From Symsagittifera roscoffensis (lineage: Eukaryota > Xenacoelomorpha > Acoela > Convolutidae), in assembly GCF_963678635.1 (NCBI RefSeq), contig NC_087069.1:13042874-13106873 (forward strand): a stretch of DNA of 64,000 nt. The letters run 5' to 3'. The position numbers and the translations under genes are program-made. How positions within the stretch are numbered: position 1 is the stretch's first letter; every line of letters starts with the position of its first letter. Under the pieces are notes generated by a model. That model saw only the letters and a list, made by a program, of their open reading frames with translations. It did no database searches and was not told the origin of the DNA. Below, piece after piece: positions 1-9,338 of the stretch.

Positions 1-1
1 G

Positions 2-2383
2 GAGAGACAGGAATGCAGCGCGCTCACCAGCAACTTAGAAGGGACAGCCCTGAACTGTGTCATGGCCAAGAAGCAATATCAACGTGACACTGCTGAAAAA
101 ATCTTCGAAATCTTGTTAAATTGTTTCGGATCAGGGGTGCAGGGGCACCAGACGATGATGCGCTTCGAGAAACGGAGGCAACGAGAAGATGAAACCATAG
201 ACAAGTTTCTCGATGATTTGGAAATGCTGAGAAGACGTAGCCAATCGGATGAGTCAAACCGAAGGATAAACCTGGCCGTAGCCTCAAAATTCATCGATGG
301 TGTGAAAAATGATGAACTTCGTACGATGCTAGCAACGCATTACACACCACTATCAACTAATGCGCCAACACCGGAGGAGTTAAGGCTCAAATCAAAGGAG
401 TATCTTTTGTTGAAACCTCCTTCGAGATCTGGATATTACAAGAACAATTATGGAAATTTTAACAACGGACCAGCAAACCAAGGGAACAATTGGTACAAAC
501 CGAGGGATGATATGGACAAGAGACGTTCTTGTGCTAATTGCAGTTCAACAGACCATCATGTGTCAGCATGCCCAGCTTACAAACAAGGCATGAAAGCAAT
601 AGGCTTTAGCCTCGAGGACGAAGATGCGTCAGAGTTGGAACATGAGGATTTCATGAGAGGAGTAATTGCGAAATTCGGCCCGAGATGTTTCTTTTGCAAC
701 TTGGAAGGTCATTTAAAATCAGATTGTCCCCAATTCTGGGATGCAGTGGCAGACAGCAAGATTCCAAGACATGAAGAAGCTTTGTCAGGAGTGAAAGCCA
801 GCAAGGCTCGACTTTTGAGTGAAGCGGAGGCACGCAGAAAGGATAAACCTGAAGAGCTGGCGGCAAAGAAGATGCAAGCGGTAACAGAGAAGGCACGTGA
901 GCCGGAACCAGCAACTGCGGCTGACGACTTCAAGATTGATTATAAGGCAGCCGCAAGGGATGCTCTGAATAGAGTACAGCAGGAATTGGTGACAAAAGAG
1001 ATCGAACAAAAAGTGAAACTTGAACTGGAAAATGAAAAGCTTGAGGAGCAATTGAATACCTTCGAAGCAACGGAGTTCGAGGAGACGAAAACACCAATCA
1101 GTTTAGACATGAAACTTAAAGTGATCTCCGGTAAGAGGTTCGGCATGGTGCCGCAGGGAAACAAGATACAGTCGATAATCTCAGTGGCTGGACACCAGGT
1201 AATAAGAAATCTGAGTGAACCATCAGAGTTCCTTTTAATGCATTTGGACACATATGCAGATTATCTGAGGCAGGTGGAGCCACGCACCGAGTCGAGAGCT
1301 GTGCGAGCACTACTAACGACAGGTGGCCCTTGCATGAAGAAACTTCATGGACGCTACCTAGAGGTCTATGGGCCGTATCAAGTAATGCTGAATGTGGATG
1401 GAATCAGTATTTACACCAGGACTTATGTAACAACAGATGATGACCAAATGGGGCAGATCTATTTGGGAGAAGAGAAACTCAAAGTCCGCAGGATAGGCCA
1501 TGACGCCATGATGGAACAATACGCAGTACACATTGGGTATGAAGCAGATGTGACAGCACATCTGCTCGACACCAACGGAACAAAAATCGGAGTCACAGGG
1601 CTTCTGGACACAGGAGCGGTGGTGAGTGTGATGCCGATAAAAACCTGGGAAAAGATGGGCTTCACGCGGGAAGATCTGATTCCTACGAATCTCCGACTGG
1701 CCGCCGCAAATCGAGGAGCTATCTACGTAGCCGGAAGAACACCGATAACGGTCCTTCACATGGGAGGACGAGATCTTTGGATGAGCTTCCTGGTGGTAGA
1801 GAATCTGGACGACGCCGACCAATTCATCTTGGGCAGAGATTTTGTCAGGAATTTTGAAGTGATGATTGACTTGAACAACGGTCTAATACGGATTAGAAAC
1901 CCGGACCGAAAGTATGTTAAGAGACCAATTAATAGGATAATAACAGACGAAAATAAGGTACCAGTTTTTTTGGATAGAAAAGTAAAATTACAACCAGGAC
2001 AAGCTGTAGTAGCAATTTTTAGAATGAGAAATTTAAATTCGTTGAGTGATAGTAAACAGGTTTGCTTAGTACCGAATCCAAATAGTCAGAGTTCGGTGAT
2101 TTTAGGCCGGAGCTTCTCGGTAACGCGAAACGGACTGTGTGTCAGTGTGTTGTTGAACACACTGGACACCACGGTTTCAATCCAGCGTGGAAAGAAGCTT
2201 GGCTACGCTTTGCCGACGAGGACCGACTATGAGGAGACACAAAACTTGAAGAAATATAGTGTGAAAGACTGTCCTTTTCATGCCAATAAAGATAAAATTT
2301 TAAAGAGGATTAATGAATTAAAATCTATTCATAAATTGTTTTCAATGAAATCCGAAACGGACGACGGGTTATCAAGATGCTAG
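2..2383 (+). CDS. gag-pro: Gag-protease part of the Ty3/gypsy polyprotein (5' partial)
   Basis: The frame is open from base 2, so the ATG at 62 is internal and the true start is upstream. Numbering residues from that ATG: a helical, charged Gag region comes first, then two CCHC zinc knuckles (Cys157-Cys170 and Cys209-Cys222, both C-x2-C-x4-H-x4-C) that would bind the RNA genome. A long Glu/Lys-rich, probably coiled-coil stretch covers about 235-345. A retropepsin-like aspartic protease has its active-site Asp-Thr-Gly at 516-518 (DNA 1607-1615) inside the motif LLDTGA, with a later ILGRDF motif near 592 typical of the protease C-terminal half. The frame stops at a TAG (2381-2383) but continues in the same frame into RT with no other change. 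The stop is therefore a point nonsense mutation, or less likely a readthrough stop. Gag would package RNA and the protease would cut the polyprotein. Confidence 0.85.
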   Translation, partial: ERQECSALTSNLEGTALNCVMAKKQYQRDTAEKIFEILLNCFGSGVQGHQTMMRFEKRRQREDETIDKFLDDLEMLRRRSQSDESNRRINLAVASKFIDGVKNDELRTMLATHYTPLSTNAPTPEELRLKSKEYLLLKPPSRSGYYKNNYGNFNNGPANQGNNWYKPRDDMDKRRSCANCSSTDHHVSACPAYKQGMKAIGFSLEDEDASELEHEDFMRGVIAKFGPRCFFCNLEGHLKSDCPQFWDAVADSKIPRHEEALSGVKASKARLLSEAEARRKDKPEELAAKKMQAVTEKAREPEPATAADDFKIDYKAAARDALNRVQQELVTKEIEQKVKLELENEKLEEQLNTFEATEFEETKTPISLDMKLKVISGKRFGMVPQGNKIQSIISVAGHQVIRNLSEPSEFLLMHLDTYADYLRQVEPRTESRAVRALLTTGGPCMKKLHGRYLEVYGPYQVMLNVDGISIYTRTYVTTDDDQMGQIYLGEEKLKVRRIGHDAMMEQYAVHIGYEADVTAHLLDTNGTKIGVTGLLDTGAVVSVMPIKTWEKMGFTREDLIPTNLRLAAANRGAIYVAGRTPITVLHMGGRDLWMSFLVVENLDDADQFILGRDFVRNFEVMIDLNNGLIRIRNPDRKYVKRPINRIITDENKVPVFLDRKVKLQPGQAVVAIFRMRNLNSLSDSKQVCLVPNPNSQSSVILGRSFSVTRNGLCVSVLLNTLDTTVSIQRGKKLGYALPTRTDYEETQNLKKYSVKDCPFHANKDKILKRINELKSIHKLFSMKSETDDGLSRC

Positions 2384-2803
2384 AATTTTCCGGAACGCCC
2401 CTCGTCATATGAACTAGAATCTGACAAACCGGTTTTGCCAGAGATAGAACATTTAAAAGGGAAAATAGGTGAGGGAGATTTCAAAAAATTACGGGACCTC
2501 CTAAATCGGAACGCAGATGTATTTTCAAAACATAAGGCGGATATCGGTTGCTGTAATTTCGTCGAACACGAAATCGAACTAGAAGAGGGCGCCATTCCCC
2601 ATAGGGAAGGCGCAAGACGAATGACGCCACACAAATCGGAAGCGTGCCGAGCGGAGATAGAAATGTTGCTTGAATACGACATGATAGAACCCTCGAAATT
2701 TCCATGGGCTTGCGGAGTAGTAATGGCGAAAAAGAAAGGGGGGCAGCTTAGATTTTGTTGCGACTTTCGTTACTTGAACGCGGTAACGATAAAAGATGCG
2801 TAA
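2384..2803 (+). CDS. pol: Reverse transcriptase, N-terminal part (broken segment of pol)
   Basis: This piece is in the same frame as gag-pro, between the TAG at 2381 and a TAA at 2801. It holds the protease-RT linker and the beginning of RT. Visible landmarks are an RRMTPHKSEACRAEIEMLL-like 'R..P......v..ei..ll' segment, a conserved IEPSKFPWA block (the gypsy 'I..S.SPWASPVV' motif, with Phe here) and KKKGGQLRFCCDFRYLN, the motif just before the first catalytic Asp region. The TAA falls within the conserved block that follows the 'RYLN' motif, so it is a mutation in a core domain and not a natural end. Downstream the frame stays recognisable until a one-base loss near 2855-2863 shifts it. Confidence 0.85.
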   Translation, partial: NFPERPSSYELESDKPVLPEIEHLKGKIGEGDFKKLRDLLNRNADVFSKHKADIGCCNFVEHEIELEEGAIPHREGARRMTPHKSEACRAEIEMLLEYDMIEPSKFPWACGVVMAKKKGGQLRFCCDFRYLNAVTIKDA

Positions 2804-2862
2804 CCGATACCGCGAATAGACGAGAGCCTATCTAAGCTTGGTGATGCCAAGTTCTTCACCAC

Positions 2863-5061
2863 ATGGACTTAGGTTCTGCCTTCTGGCAGGTCCCTCTGCG
2901 AAAGAAGGACAGAGAGAAAACCGGATTCGCGTGCGAATTGGGATTGTACCAGTGGAAGAGGATGCCCTTCGGCTTGTGCAATGCAACGGCCACTTTTCAA
3001 AGACTGATGGCTCAGGCTTTGACGAAGGTGACCAAGAAGTACGGGAATCTCGTGATGTGTTACGTGGATGACGTAGTCATAGCGACACCGACCCTGGAAG
3101 ACCACATTGATAGGCTCGATGAGGTCTTTGGATGCATGAAAAGAGCAGGATTAAAGTGCAAACCATCGAAATGTGAAATCCTTAGGGACTCGATTAAGTA
3201 CCTAGGACGAATGGTGGATAGGCATGGTGTGAGGCCGGACCCGGAAGCAGTGGAAGCAGTGTTGACATGGAAAGCTCCCAGAACGGACACGCAGCTCATG
3301 AGCTTCCTAGGGTTTGCCAATTACTACCGAGAATTCATAAAAGGATATGCGGACAAGGTGTACCCGATGCAGAAGCTGATGCGCAAAAAAGGGAAAAAGT
3401 TCGAATGGAACGATGAGGCACAGGTTGCTTTCGAGAACATAAAGCGGGAACTGTGCGAAGCGCCAGTGCTGGGTATGCCTACAGAAAAGGGCATGTATGT
3501 TCTCGACACAGATGCATCGGTGGTGGCCATCTCAGGAATCTTGCATCAAGAGCAAGAATGGAACGGAAGAAGAGTTCTCCGTCCCATTGCATACGGCAGC
3601 AATGTCTTGAGTGACACAGAGATGAAATATGGCGCACCAAAAGCAGAAATGTTTGCAGTAGTCACCTTCGTGGAGAAGTACCGTGCATACTTGGGGAGCG
3701 CTCCCTTCAAGTTACGCGTAGACAACAGAGCGTTATCCTGGTTGAAGACTTACTCGATGGATCAGAGTTATATTGGTAGATGGATATTAAGATTGGATGG
3801 CTACCATATGATAATCGAACATAGGATGCGTGATAAACACCAGAATGCTGACAGCCTCAGTAAGAAAACTGAGTTCTATGAAAGATTGGAGCAGAAGCAG
3901 GCCAATCAGGCGGAACTAAGGGAGGGATTCTCGTTTCTGGACAAAGAAACTTATGAAGCGCTTCCCTTAACGAGATGGTTGGAAAAGTCTGGACATCCAT
4001 TTCCAGGGCACCCAGAGTTACCTGTAGAGAAAGCAGCCGAGATAAAGATCCTGTCCAAGGAGGACCCGGTCCCCTTGGATCTGTTGCTGCGCTCGAACCT
4101 GGTCCAGCAAGAACTCTCTCGCATGAATATAAACAGCCTCTCATTATTGGACAAAACGGTGCAAGTCACACCACAAGTGATGCGGATGCTGGGTGGATTG
4201 TTAGAAAGAGAAGTGACCAGAGATGACACCGAGTGGACAGCTGCAGTGGCATCGCTAACAGTCAGTGAGAAAGTGAAAATCATGCCGTCCAGACGACAGC
4301 ACGAAGAGAATGAGAGGGATTGTAGGACAATAGCTCAGCAACTAGTATCCTCAATACCGCAAGAAATTTTAACCAGTCCTTCTTACGGACAGAACGAACA
4401 GGGAAGCAGCAAGCGAAAGAAAACCGTCATCTTAGTGGACCAGGATAAGGAAGGTAAAAATGTAGAACAAAATCGGCTGCAAGACTATTTGTCCGGGGAG
4501 ACGAATGATGAAAAGAACCAGCGATCACAAGATCAACACCCGGGACAAGGAAATTTGTCCGGGGAGTCTGAGATAAACGAGGAAATTCCTGATGAGAAAC
4601 AGGACCTAGAGAACAAGGTTTTGTCCGGGGAGTTCAGATGGATGCGAAGAAAGCACAGACATGATCTGGAGGAGAGCGCAGTCCCCAGCACAACCTCTTC
4701 GACGGATGATGATTCCCGAAACTCAGGAATGGATACCTATTCAGACAGGAATTCGACCTCGGGATCCGAACTGTCAGAACTGGCGATTCACACGCTACTA
4801 GTGGAAACTCGGGCGAGGGATCTGGACAGAGAGGTGTACCAGGATCCTGACAGTGATCGCTACCTAATACCAAGTGAAAGAGTCTTTGACAACGCAGCGG
4901 ATGACTTAGAAACAATAGCAGTATCAAAGCGGTCGATGAGCTTATTGCCACGAAAGATGCAGTCAGGACTGATCTTCAACCGTTTCAGCAAGAAACACAA
5001 CCGTTGGCGAAGATTTGGTGCGTTAAGATGGAAGAAGACACACATCAGCCCAACGAGCTGA
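2863..5061 (+). CDS. pol: Reverse transcriptase (C-terminal part) and RNase H, with Pol linker
   Basis: RT continues here one base out of frame with the previous piece. A 1-bp deletion close to 2860 is the simplest reading. The catalytic YVDD is at residues 67-70 of this frame (DNA 3061-3072), preceded by the FGLCNATATFQRLM block and followed by the FLGFANYYREFI connection motif. The RNase H is of the gypsy type and has a complete catalytic set: Asp215 (in DTDAS), Glu262, Asp287 and Asp330 (in HQNADSLS). After RNase H comes a long acidic linker (about 370-730) of no recognised fold. It contains three copies of Leu-Ser-Gly-Glu spaced exactly 22 residues apart (DNA 4491, 4557, 4623). The frame ends at 5061 in an out-of-frame tail; the true frame moves to the integrase frame in the ~4950-5010 overlap. 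Confidence 0.88.
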   Translation: MDLGSAFWQVPLRKKDREKTGFACELGLYQWKRMPFGLCNATATFQRLMAQALTKVTKKYGNLVMCYVDDVVIATPTLEDHIDRLDEVFGCMKRAGLKCKPSKCEILRDSIKYLGRMVDRHGVRPDPEAVEAVLTWKAPRTDTQLMSFLGFANYYREFIKGYADKVYPMQKLMRKKGKKFEWNDEAQVAFENIKRELCEAPVLGMPTEKGMYVLDTDASVVAISGILHQEQEWNGRRVLRPIAYGSNVLSDTEMKYGAPKAEMFAVVTFVEKYRAYLGSAPFKLRVDNRALSWLKTYSMDQSYIGRWILRLDGYHMIIEHRMRDKHQNADSLSKKTEFYERLEQKQANQAELREGFSFLDKETYEALPLTRWLEKSGHPFPGHPELPVEKAAEIKILSKEDPVPLDLLLRSNLVQQELSRMNINSLSLLDKTVQVTPQVMRMLGGLLEREVTRDDTEWTAAVASLTVSEKVKIMPSRRQHEENERDCRTIAQQLVSSIPQEILTSPSYGQNEQGSSKRKKTVILVDQDKEGKNVEQNRLQDYLSGETNDEKNQRSQDQHPGQGNLSGESEINEEIPDEKQDLENKVLSGEFRWMRRKHRHDLEESAVPSTTSSTDDDSRNSGMDTYSDRNSTSGSELSELAIHTLLVETRARDLDREVYQDPDSDRYLIPSERVFDNAADDLETIAVSKRSMSLLPRKMQSGLIFNRFSKKHNRWRRFGALRWKKTHISPTS
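4491..4632 (+). repeat. Three 66-bp-spaced TGTCCGGGGAG sites within Pol
   Basis: The decamer GTCCGGGGAG occurs at 4491, 4557 and 4623, each exactly 66 bp apart and in frame, giving Leu-Ser-Gly-Glu each time. Each is preceded by TT. The sequence between them is only weakly similar, so the motif and its spacing are better kept than the surrounding repeat. The same string recurs elsewhere in the element at 6939-6948 and in the candidate LTR at 17685-17694, always on the + strand. It may be a protein-binding site, or a relic of a 22-residue tandem repeat (a repeated cleavage or interaction site). Confidence 0.7.
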
Positions 5062-7559
5062 ATAGTCAGATGAGGGTCATGAAGACGTACTTGAAGTCGC
5101 GATACAGACTCTCGGACCTTCTAAGGGCGCAGAGAAATGATCGCATGATAAGCAACCTAAAAAGGTGGATAGAAAACGGTGCACCAGACAAAGGTGACCT
5201 GGAAGAAGACAGCTATAGGATCCTGAGACAATACTTCATGCAGAAGGAGGGGAGATTATATCTGAACAAGGACGGGATCGTGGCTTGCAGGAGAAGAGAA
5301 GAAGACAAAGTCCTATACAAATATAACGCGATAGTGTTGCCGCAACTCTATCAGACAGAACTATTATTCAGGTCGCACGATCAGATGGGCCATCAAGGGA
5401 TCGAAAAAGTGTATCAGAGGATCCTGAAGCGCTTTGAGTGGCCTGGAATGAAAAAGGCATGCGAGAAATGGGTAACAGCATGTCTGTCACGCCAACAGGT
5501 CAAGGATCCAAGGAAGTTGCGATTTCCTTTACAATCGATCGAGTCGTCTGAATTCAACGAGGTGGTGCAGATAGATCACCAAAAGATATGCATGACAGAC
5601 AATGGTTACAATCAGGTGCTGGTCATGATAGATCATTTTACGAAGTATGCAGAGGCCGTGCCCTGCATAACTGCCTCGGCGGAAGAGACATGCGACCACC
5701 TGATCAATACGTGGATAGCAAGACATGGTTGTCCGATGACGTTTCAATCGGATAATGGAACAGCTTTCGTAGGAGAGCTTACGAAAGAGCTTATGAGACG
5801 CTCACAGGTCGCTCAGGCTCACTCCACGACATACCACCCTCAGACGAATGGCTTAGTGGAAAGACAGAACAGGACGTTAGTGTCGATGCTGAGAGTATAT
5901 TGTTCCAGGTACATGACCGATTGGGACAGATACCTTCCACAGTTGAACGATCTGTGCAGACGAAATACTCAGCAAGCACAGGCAAGGCAAAGGAAAAGAT
6001 TCGACAAGAAAGCAGCTGGCGCTAAAGCTTACTCGGTGGGGGACTACGTATGGGTATTTCAGAACGTTATACCACCGAAAGGGACAAAGAAGCTTCTAAA
6101 AAAATGGAGGGGACCCTTCATGATTACGGAGGTGCACCAGGAGGGACGCTTTTATAGACTGAGTACTGGCCGAGCCGCCCACTACGAGAACATCAAGCCA
6201 CACAATCCATCGACAGAAGACTGGTGTATACCTGCAGACATGGAAGAAGGGGATTATCTAATGATGGATCCTGCTTGTGAGGTCAATGAAAAGGGAACCA
6301 GGGAGAAGAACGATGGAAACGAAGTCGTAGAGGAAGGTACGGTTACACCGCTGGACCTGGATCCAAACGAACAGATCGAAGCGGACGATGAAACCTTACC
6401 CTACGCAGAGGAAGAGTGGCAGGATCCCGAACAGACAGAGGTTCCCAAGAACTTGGAACCAGATCTTCCGTTCACGATGCAGACTCGTCAGAAGGACGGG
6501 ACGAGACCAAGAAAGATTTACAATCCTTACGGTGACGACTTTGTAGTGGATAGGATAGATCTAAAGAAAATAGTAGAGGAAGAAGTGGGTTTAGAGGAGA
6601 TAACTGTGTCACAAGACATTGACATAGTCGATGATCACAACGATGAGTGGGTTGACGACTGGTCGAAACCCGAGGTAGAATTCGACGATGAGCAACAGCA
6701 GTCATATGAACAAGACCTGACGAACCTGCGTGTCTTAGAATGGCTGAATGAAACAACCTCGGATCCAGAGAAGACCAGCGTCACGATTCAAGACGTAGAT
6801 CGTGAAAGCATGAAATACATCAAGACCGAACGAGATGATCCTTCCTGGGCTGCCCAGGAAGGACGACTACTCATTCCAGCTTCTAACCTCGACTTGATAC
6901 CCGGTATGCGATCGACGGGGACGTCGATGGATATTTTTGTCCGGGGAGTGGGGGTAGGACTTACCCACACTGAAAATTTGATAATAAAAAAATTAAGAAT
7001 AGCAAGAGAAACAGGAGACTTAGAAGCAGAAACAGGCGAAGAGCCTAAGAAACCTGACATAGGCAGGGTAGTTGAGTCATATTTTAACTTACCAAATGAA
7101 TTTTCAAGTAACATAATACTAACAGACAGTGATTTCATACTCACAAACAGAACATGTGCGATAGCAATCACAGTAGACATGAGTTTTAGGACAGCGTTAG
7201 CGGCAGACTTTATGAGAGAATACAAAAACGTGGAATTCCTTTGGAAGCAAAGACCAGGGATAGGGGGCGTAGCAGCCTTACCTCCGGCGGTGTCGCAGAT
7301 ACCGGGGAAATACTTATGCTTCTTGGTAACGAGGGCGACAGAGAAGCAGCACGTAGACCCAGAAAACCTAGTCTTGTCCTTGACGAGGCTGAGGGACTTC
7401 CTTGTGGAAATGGACGTGAAGGAGCTCTCGCTTCCAGTGTACGATCCAAACAGAGGAAGACTGCATCCTCGGGAATTGTACGCGCTTGTACACGTGATAT
7501 TATCTGATACGAACATACAAGTATATCTACACAAGAAATATTACTTAAGTATAGGCTGA
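5004..7559 (+). CDS. pol: Integrase with GPY/F-like module and C-terminal macro-like domain
   Basis: This is the last part of the first polyprotein, joined to the RNase H piece by a frameshift (probable 1-bp loss). The N-terminal zinc finger is damaged: His125, His130 and Cys160 are present but the final Cys position is Arg163. The catalytic triad is intact and perfectly spaced: Asp191, Asp250, Glu286 (DD35E). About 60-70 residues expected between the end of the core and the C-terminal domain are missing after Gln313 (DNA ~5940), an in-frame deletion. A GPY/F-like module has WRGPF at 368-372 (DNA 6105-6119). Then come a long acidic region and, at about 700-846, a block resembling OARD1/TARG1-type macro domains: a hydrophobic strand, GGVAALPP, FLVTRATEK and LSLPVYDPN in the right order and spacing. 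The stop at 7557-7559 looks natural. Integrase would insert the cDNA; the role of the macro-like part is unknown. Confidence 0.85.
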   Translation: MAKIWCVKMEEDTHQPNELNSQMRVMKTYLKSRYRLSDLLRAQRNDRMISNLKRWIENGAPDKGDLEEDSYRILRQYFMQKEGRLYLNKDGIVACRRREEDKVLYKYNAIVLPQLYQTELLFRSHDQMGHQGIEKVYQRILKRFEWPGMKKACEKWVTACLSRQQVKDPRKLRFPLQSIESSEFNEVVQIDHQKICMTDNGYNQVLVMIDHFTKYAEAVPCITASAEETCDHLINTWIARHGCPMTFQSDNGTAFVGELTKELMRRSQVAQAHSTTYHPQTNGLVERQNRTLVSMLRVYCSRYMTDWDRYLPQLNDLCRRNTQQAQARQRKRFDKKAAGAKAYSVGDYVWVFQNVIPPKGTKKLLKKWRGPFMITEVHQEGRFYRLSTGRAAHYENIKPHNPSTEDWCIPADMEEGDYLMMDPACEVNEKGTREKNDGNEVVEEGTVTPLDLDPNEQIEADDETLPYAEEEWQDPEQTEVPKNLEPDLPFTMQTRQKDGTRPRKIYNPYGDDFVVDRIDLKKIVEEEVGLEEITVSQDIDIVDDHNDEWVDDWSKPEVEFDDEQQQSYEQDLTNLRVLEWLNETTSDPEKTSVTIQDVDRESMKYIKTERDDPSWAAQEGRLLIPASNLDLIPGMRSTGTSMDIFVRGVGVGLTHTENLIIKKLRIARETGDLEAETGEEPKKPDIGRVVESYFNLPNEFSSNIILTDSDFILTNRTCAIAITVDMSFRTALAADFMREYKNVEFLWKQRPGIGGVAALPPAVSQIPGKYLCFLVTRATEKQHVDPENLVLSLTRLRDFLVEMDVKELSLPVYDPNRGRLHPRELYALVHVILSDTNIQVYLHKKYYLSIG

Positions 7560-7959
7560 GTGATGTGCGAGAGAGTGTTAGGCCAAAGACTAAGTTGTAT
7601 GTAATATGTGATATGTGTGTTATGTTATGTTATGTTATGTTATGGTTATTAAGATCATGGGTAAGTAGGGGTTAGTGACCATGAACAACTAAATGACGAT
7701 CTTGGGAATAGACCCAAAGTTTGGACTGTCCAATCTTAGGTCGAATTCCAAAATTTTAGAAACCAATTGATTTTAATAAATTTTAGGATAAATATCTTTT
7801 TATCTGAACTGTCTTTAAGCAAATTTTAACGATATATGTTAAGGTAAAACTGACAAGTGTGACATTCGTGATTTCTTTTCTAGATCCTGATTGATCATTT
7901 AAATTACTCACTTGAGTCAAATCATCAAATCGAATCAAATCAAACTTGGAAAGAACAGT
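7560..7959 (+). other. Spacer between the two polyproteins
   Basis: About 400 bp without an open frame of note lies between the end of Pol and the first ATG of the second coding unit. It includes a short (TATGT)n microsatellite at about 7619-7645 and is AT-rich in its second half. No LTR, purine tract or primer-binding site was seen here, which argues against this being a junction between two different elements. It may hold an internal promoter, splice acceptor or ribosome re-entry signal for the second unit, but nothing in the sequence proves this. Confidence 0.5.
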
Positions 7960-8154
7960 ATGGACAATTTCAACCTGGATGAATTGATGGACCTGGCAGA
8001 GGCATATGTAGGACCGATGATAGATGCGATCTATCGTCGGCTGATCGATCGAGACTTCGCTCTGGAGGACCCAGAGGTAGTCATGTTGCTGACCGCCCTG
8101 ATCAACATCTTGGGCACGACAACCGTGGGGACCGCCCCACGGAAGTCCTGTTGA
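7960..8154 (+). CDS. Start of the second giant polyprotein (N-terminal piece)
   Basis: The frame opens slightly earlier (7912, no ATG), and the first ATG is at 7960, beginning MDNFNLDELMDL. The piece is short, acidic and probably helical. It ends at a TGA (8152-8154) where it overlaps the next frame by four bases. The next frame is open upstream of its first ATG and reads smoothly on from this one, so a 1-bp loss near 8130-8145 in an originally continuous frame is the simplest explanation. I recognise no family in it. An alternative is that this is a small separate ORF whose stop overlaps the next start (TTGATG context), as in coupled translation. Confidence 0.5.
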   Translation: MDNFNLDELMDLAEAYVGPMIDAIYRRLIDRDFALEDPEVVMLLTALINILGTTTVGTAPRKSC

Positions 8155-9338
8155 TGGCAGCATATGGAGAAAGAGGAGTACTAGACCGCCCGAACATGAG
8201 AGTGATGAGGTGGAGAAACGGGGCTCTCTCAGGGAGTGACTTGGCGAATGAGCCTGGATTGGGAAGTTCTAGGACTTACCAACCAGGTGAGATGCCAATG
8301 CCCTCTAAGCCTAAACATGGGCTGACGAGAATGCATCGGGAGATGAACAGCGAGACGACATCGTCTGGTTCACCACTGAGAGCAGCTGTGCCACCAAAAA
8401 GGGCGAAAGTAACACAGAAGGTTCAGACGAACCAAACCATACAAGATCTGGACGAGATGAATGATCAGCTGAGAAGTACGAAGAAGGAGCTGGACGAGAT
8501 GACCAGAAGCATGCTCCAGATGGAGGAAGATCGGGACATGTGGAGAAAGTTGTTTGAAGACTGCAACAAAAAGCAGGGTCAAGAGATCGAGCGCTTAAGG
8601 CAGGAATACAAAGAGCGATCGGAGCAGGTGGCGTTGACAACGGCCGTGGAGAAAGTGATACCTGCAAGGGATATTCCTCGTGGGCAGTCCCCGATGGAGC
8701 TCTTGACACCTCGAGAAATGAGTCAACCAACGGAGACACGGCTTCCAGCAGAGACGAATCGAGTAACAATTCCGGATCCTAGTGACACCTTGGGTGATCC
8801 CGTCGTAGAACAGACAGTGAGGAGGCTGATAGAGACAGCTGGACGACTGGTCGCTAACAAGAATGCGCCAGGTTCCGGGGTGACTGCACCCTATGGAACG
8901 ATTGACGATACGGGCAGAGTACAACTCTCCCAGACCGTGATCAGACAAGGGATAAGTAACGTGACACTACTCATGGGGAGCTCGAGAATCCCAGAGAGGA
9001 AAGTACGAAAGATGCCAGCGAAGAAAGTGTCTCGTGTAATAGACGTGCAGAAGAATAATCAATTGAAGTATAATTTCACGGGAGTTCCGGAGACAGATCC
9101 GAGGGCCTGCTTCAATCGAGCTACCTGGAGCCCGGCTGTGAAACTGCAGCAACCACCACTCGGGACATCTCACCTGATATTGGGAGACAGTTTAGTCAGT
9201 GCTGTCGATTTTGAGGACCTCGTGGGTCACCACGGTGATGGCCTTTGGAGGCGCGACGATAGCCCAATTATATCGGATGGTGGAACTGATGAATCCAGGG
9301 AAGATTCCCAATGTGATGATCTTAGTTGGGACGAATGA
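8151..9338 (+). CDS. Second polyprotein: coiled coil and first block of an SGNH hydrolase
   Basis: This frame follows the N-terminal piece. Residues about 95-165 form a strongly predicted coiled coil by inspection (repeated charged heptads such as DEMNDQLRSTKKELDEM), which could drive self-association. Before and after it the sequence is polar and low in hydrophobic residues. Near the end lies LILGDSLV with the putative nucleophile Ser at residue 347 (DNA 9189-9191). This matches block I (GDSL) of SGNH hydrolases. The remaining catalytic blocks of that domain are not in this frame but one base further on, in the next frame. The last ~30 codons (after about 9235) therefore look out of frame. 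A 1-bp gain at about 9225-9236, around GTGGGTCACC, explains it. SGNH esterases are known in ORF1 of CR1 elements and in Ngaro/DIRS elements; finding one downstream of a gypsy integrase is unusual. Confidence 0.7.
   Translation: MMAAYGERGVLDRPNMRVMRWRNGALSGSDLANEPGLGSSRTYQPGEMPMPSKPKHGLTRMHREMNSETTSSGSPLRAAVPPKRAKVTQKVQTNQTIQDLDEMNDQLRSTKKELDEMTRSMLQMEEDRDMWRKLFEDCNKKQGQEIERLRQEYKERSEQVALTTAVEKVIPARDIPRGQSPMELLTPREMSQPTETRLPAETNRVTIPDPSDTLGDPVVEQTVRRLIETAGRLVANKNAPGSGVTAPYGTIDDTGRVQLSQTVIRQGISNVTLLMGSSRIPERKVRKMPAKKVSRVIDVQKNNQLKYNFTGVPETDPRACFNRATWSPAVKLQQPPLGTSHLILGDSLVSAVDFEDLVGHHGDGLWRRDDSPIISDGGTDESREDSQCDDLSWDE

Noticed and set aside
7560-7960. A possible 3' LTR of a standard-size gypsy element ending here
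   Set aside because: No purine tract, no TG...CA-bounded segment and no repeat of this stretch elsewhere in the window; the better LTR candidate is at 17283-18621.
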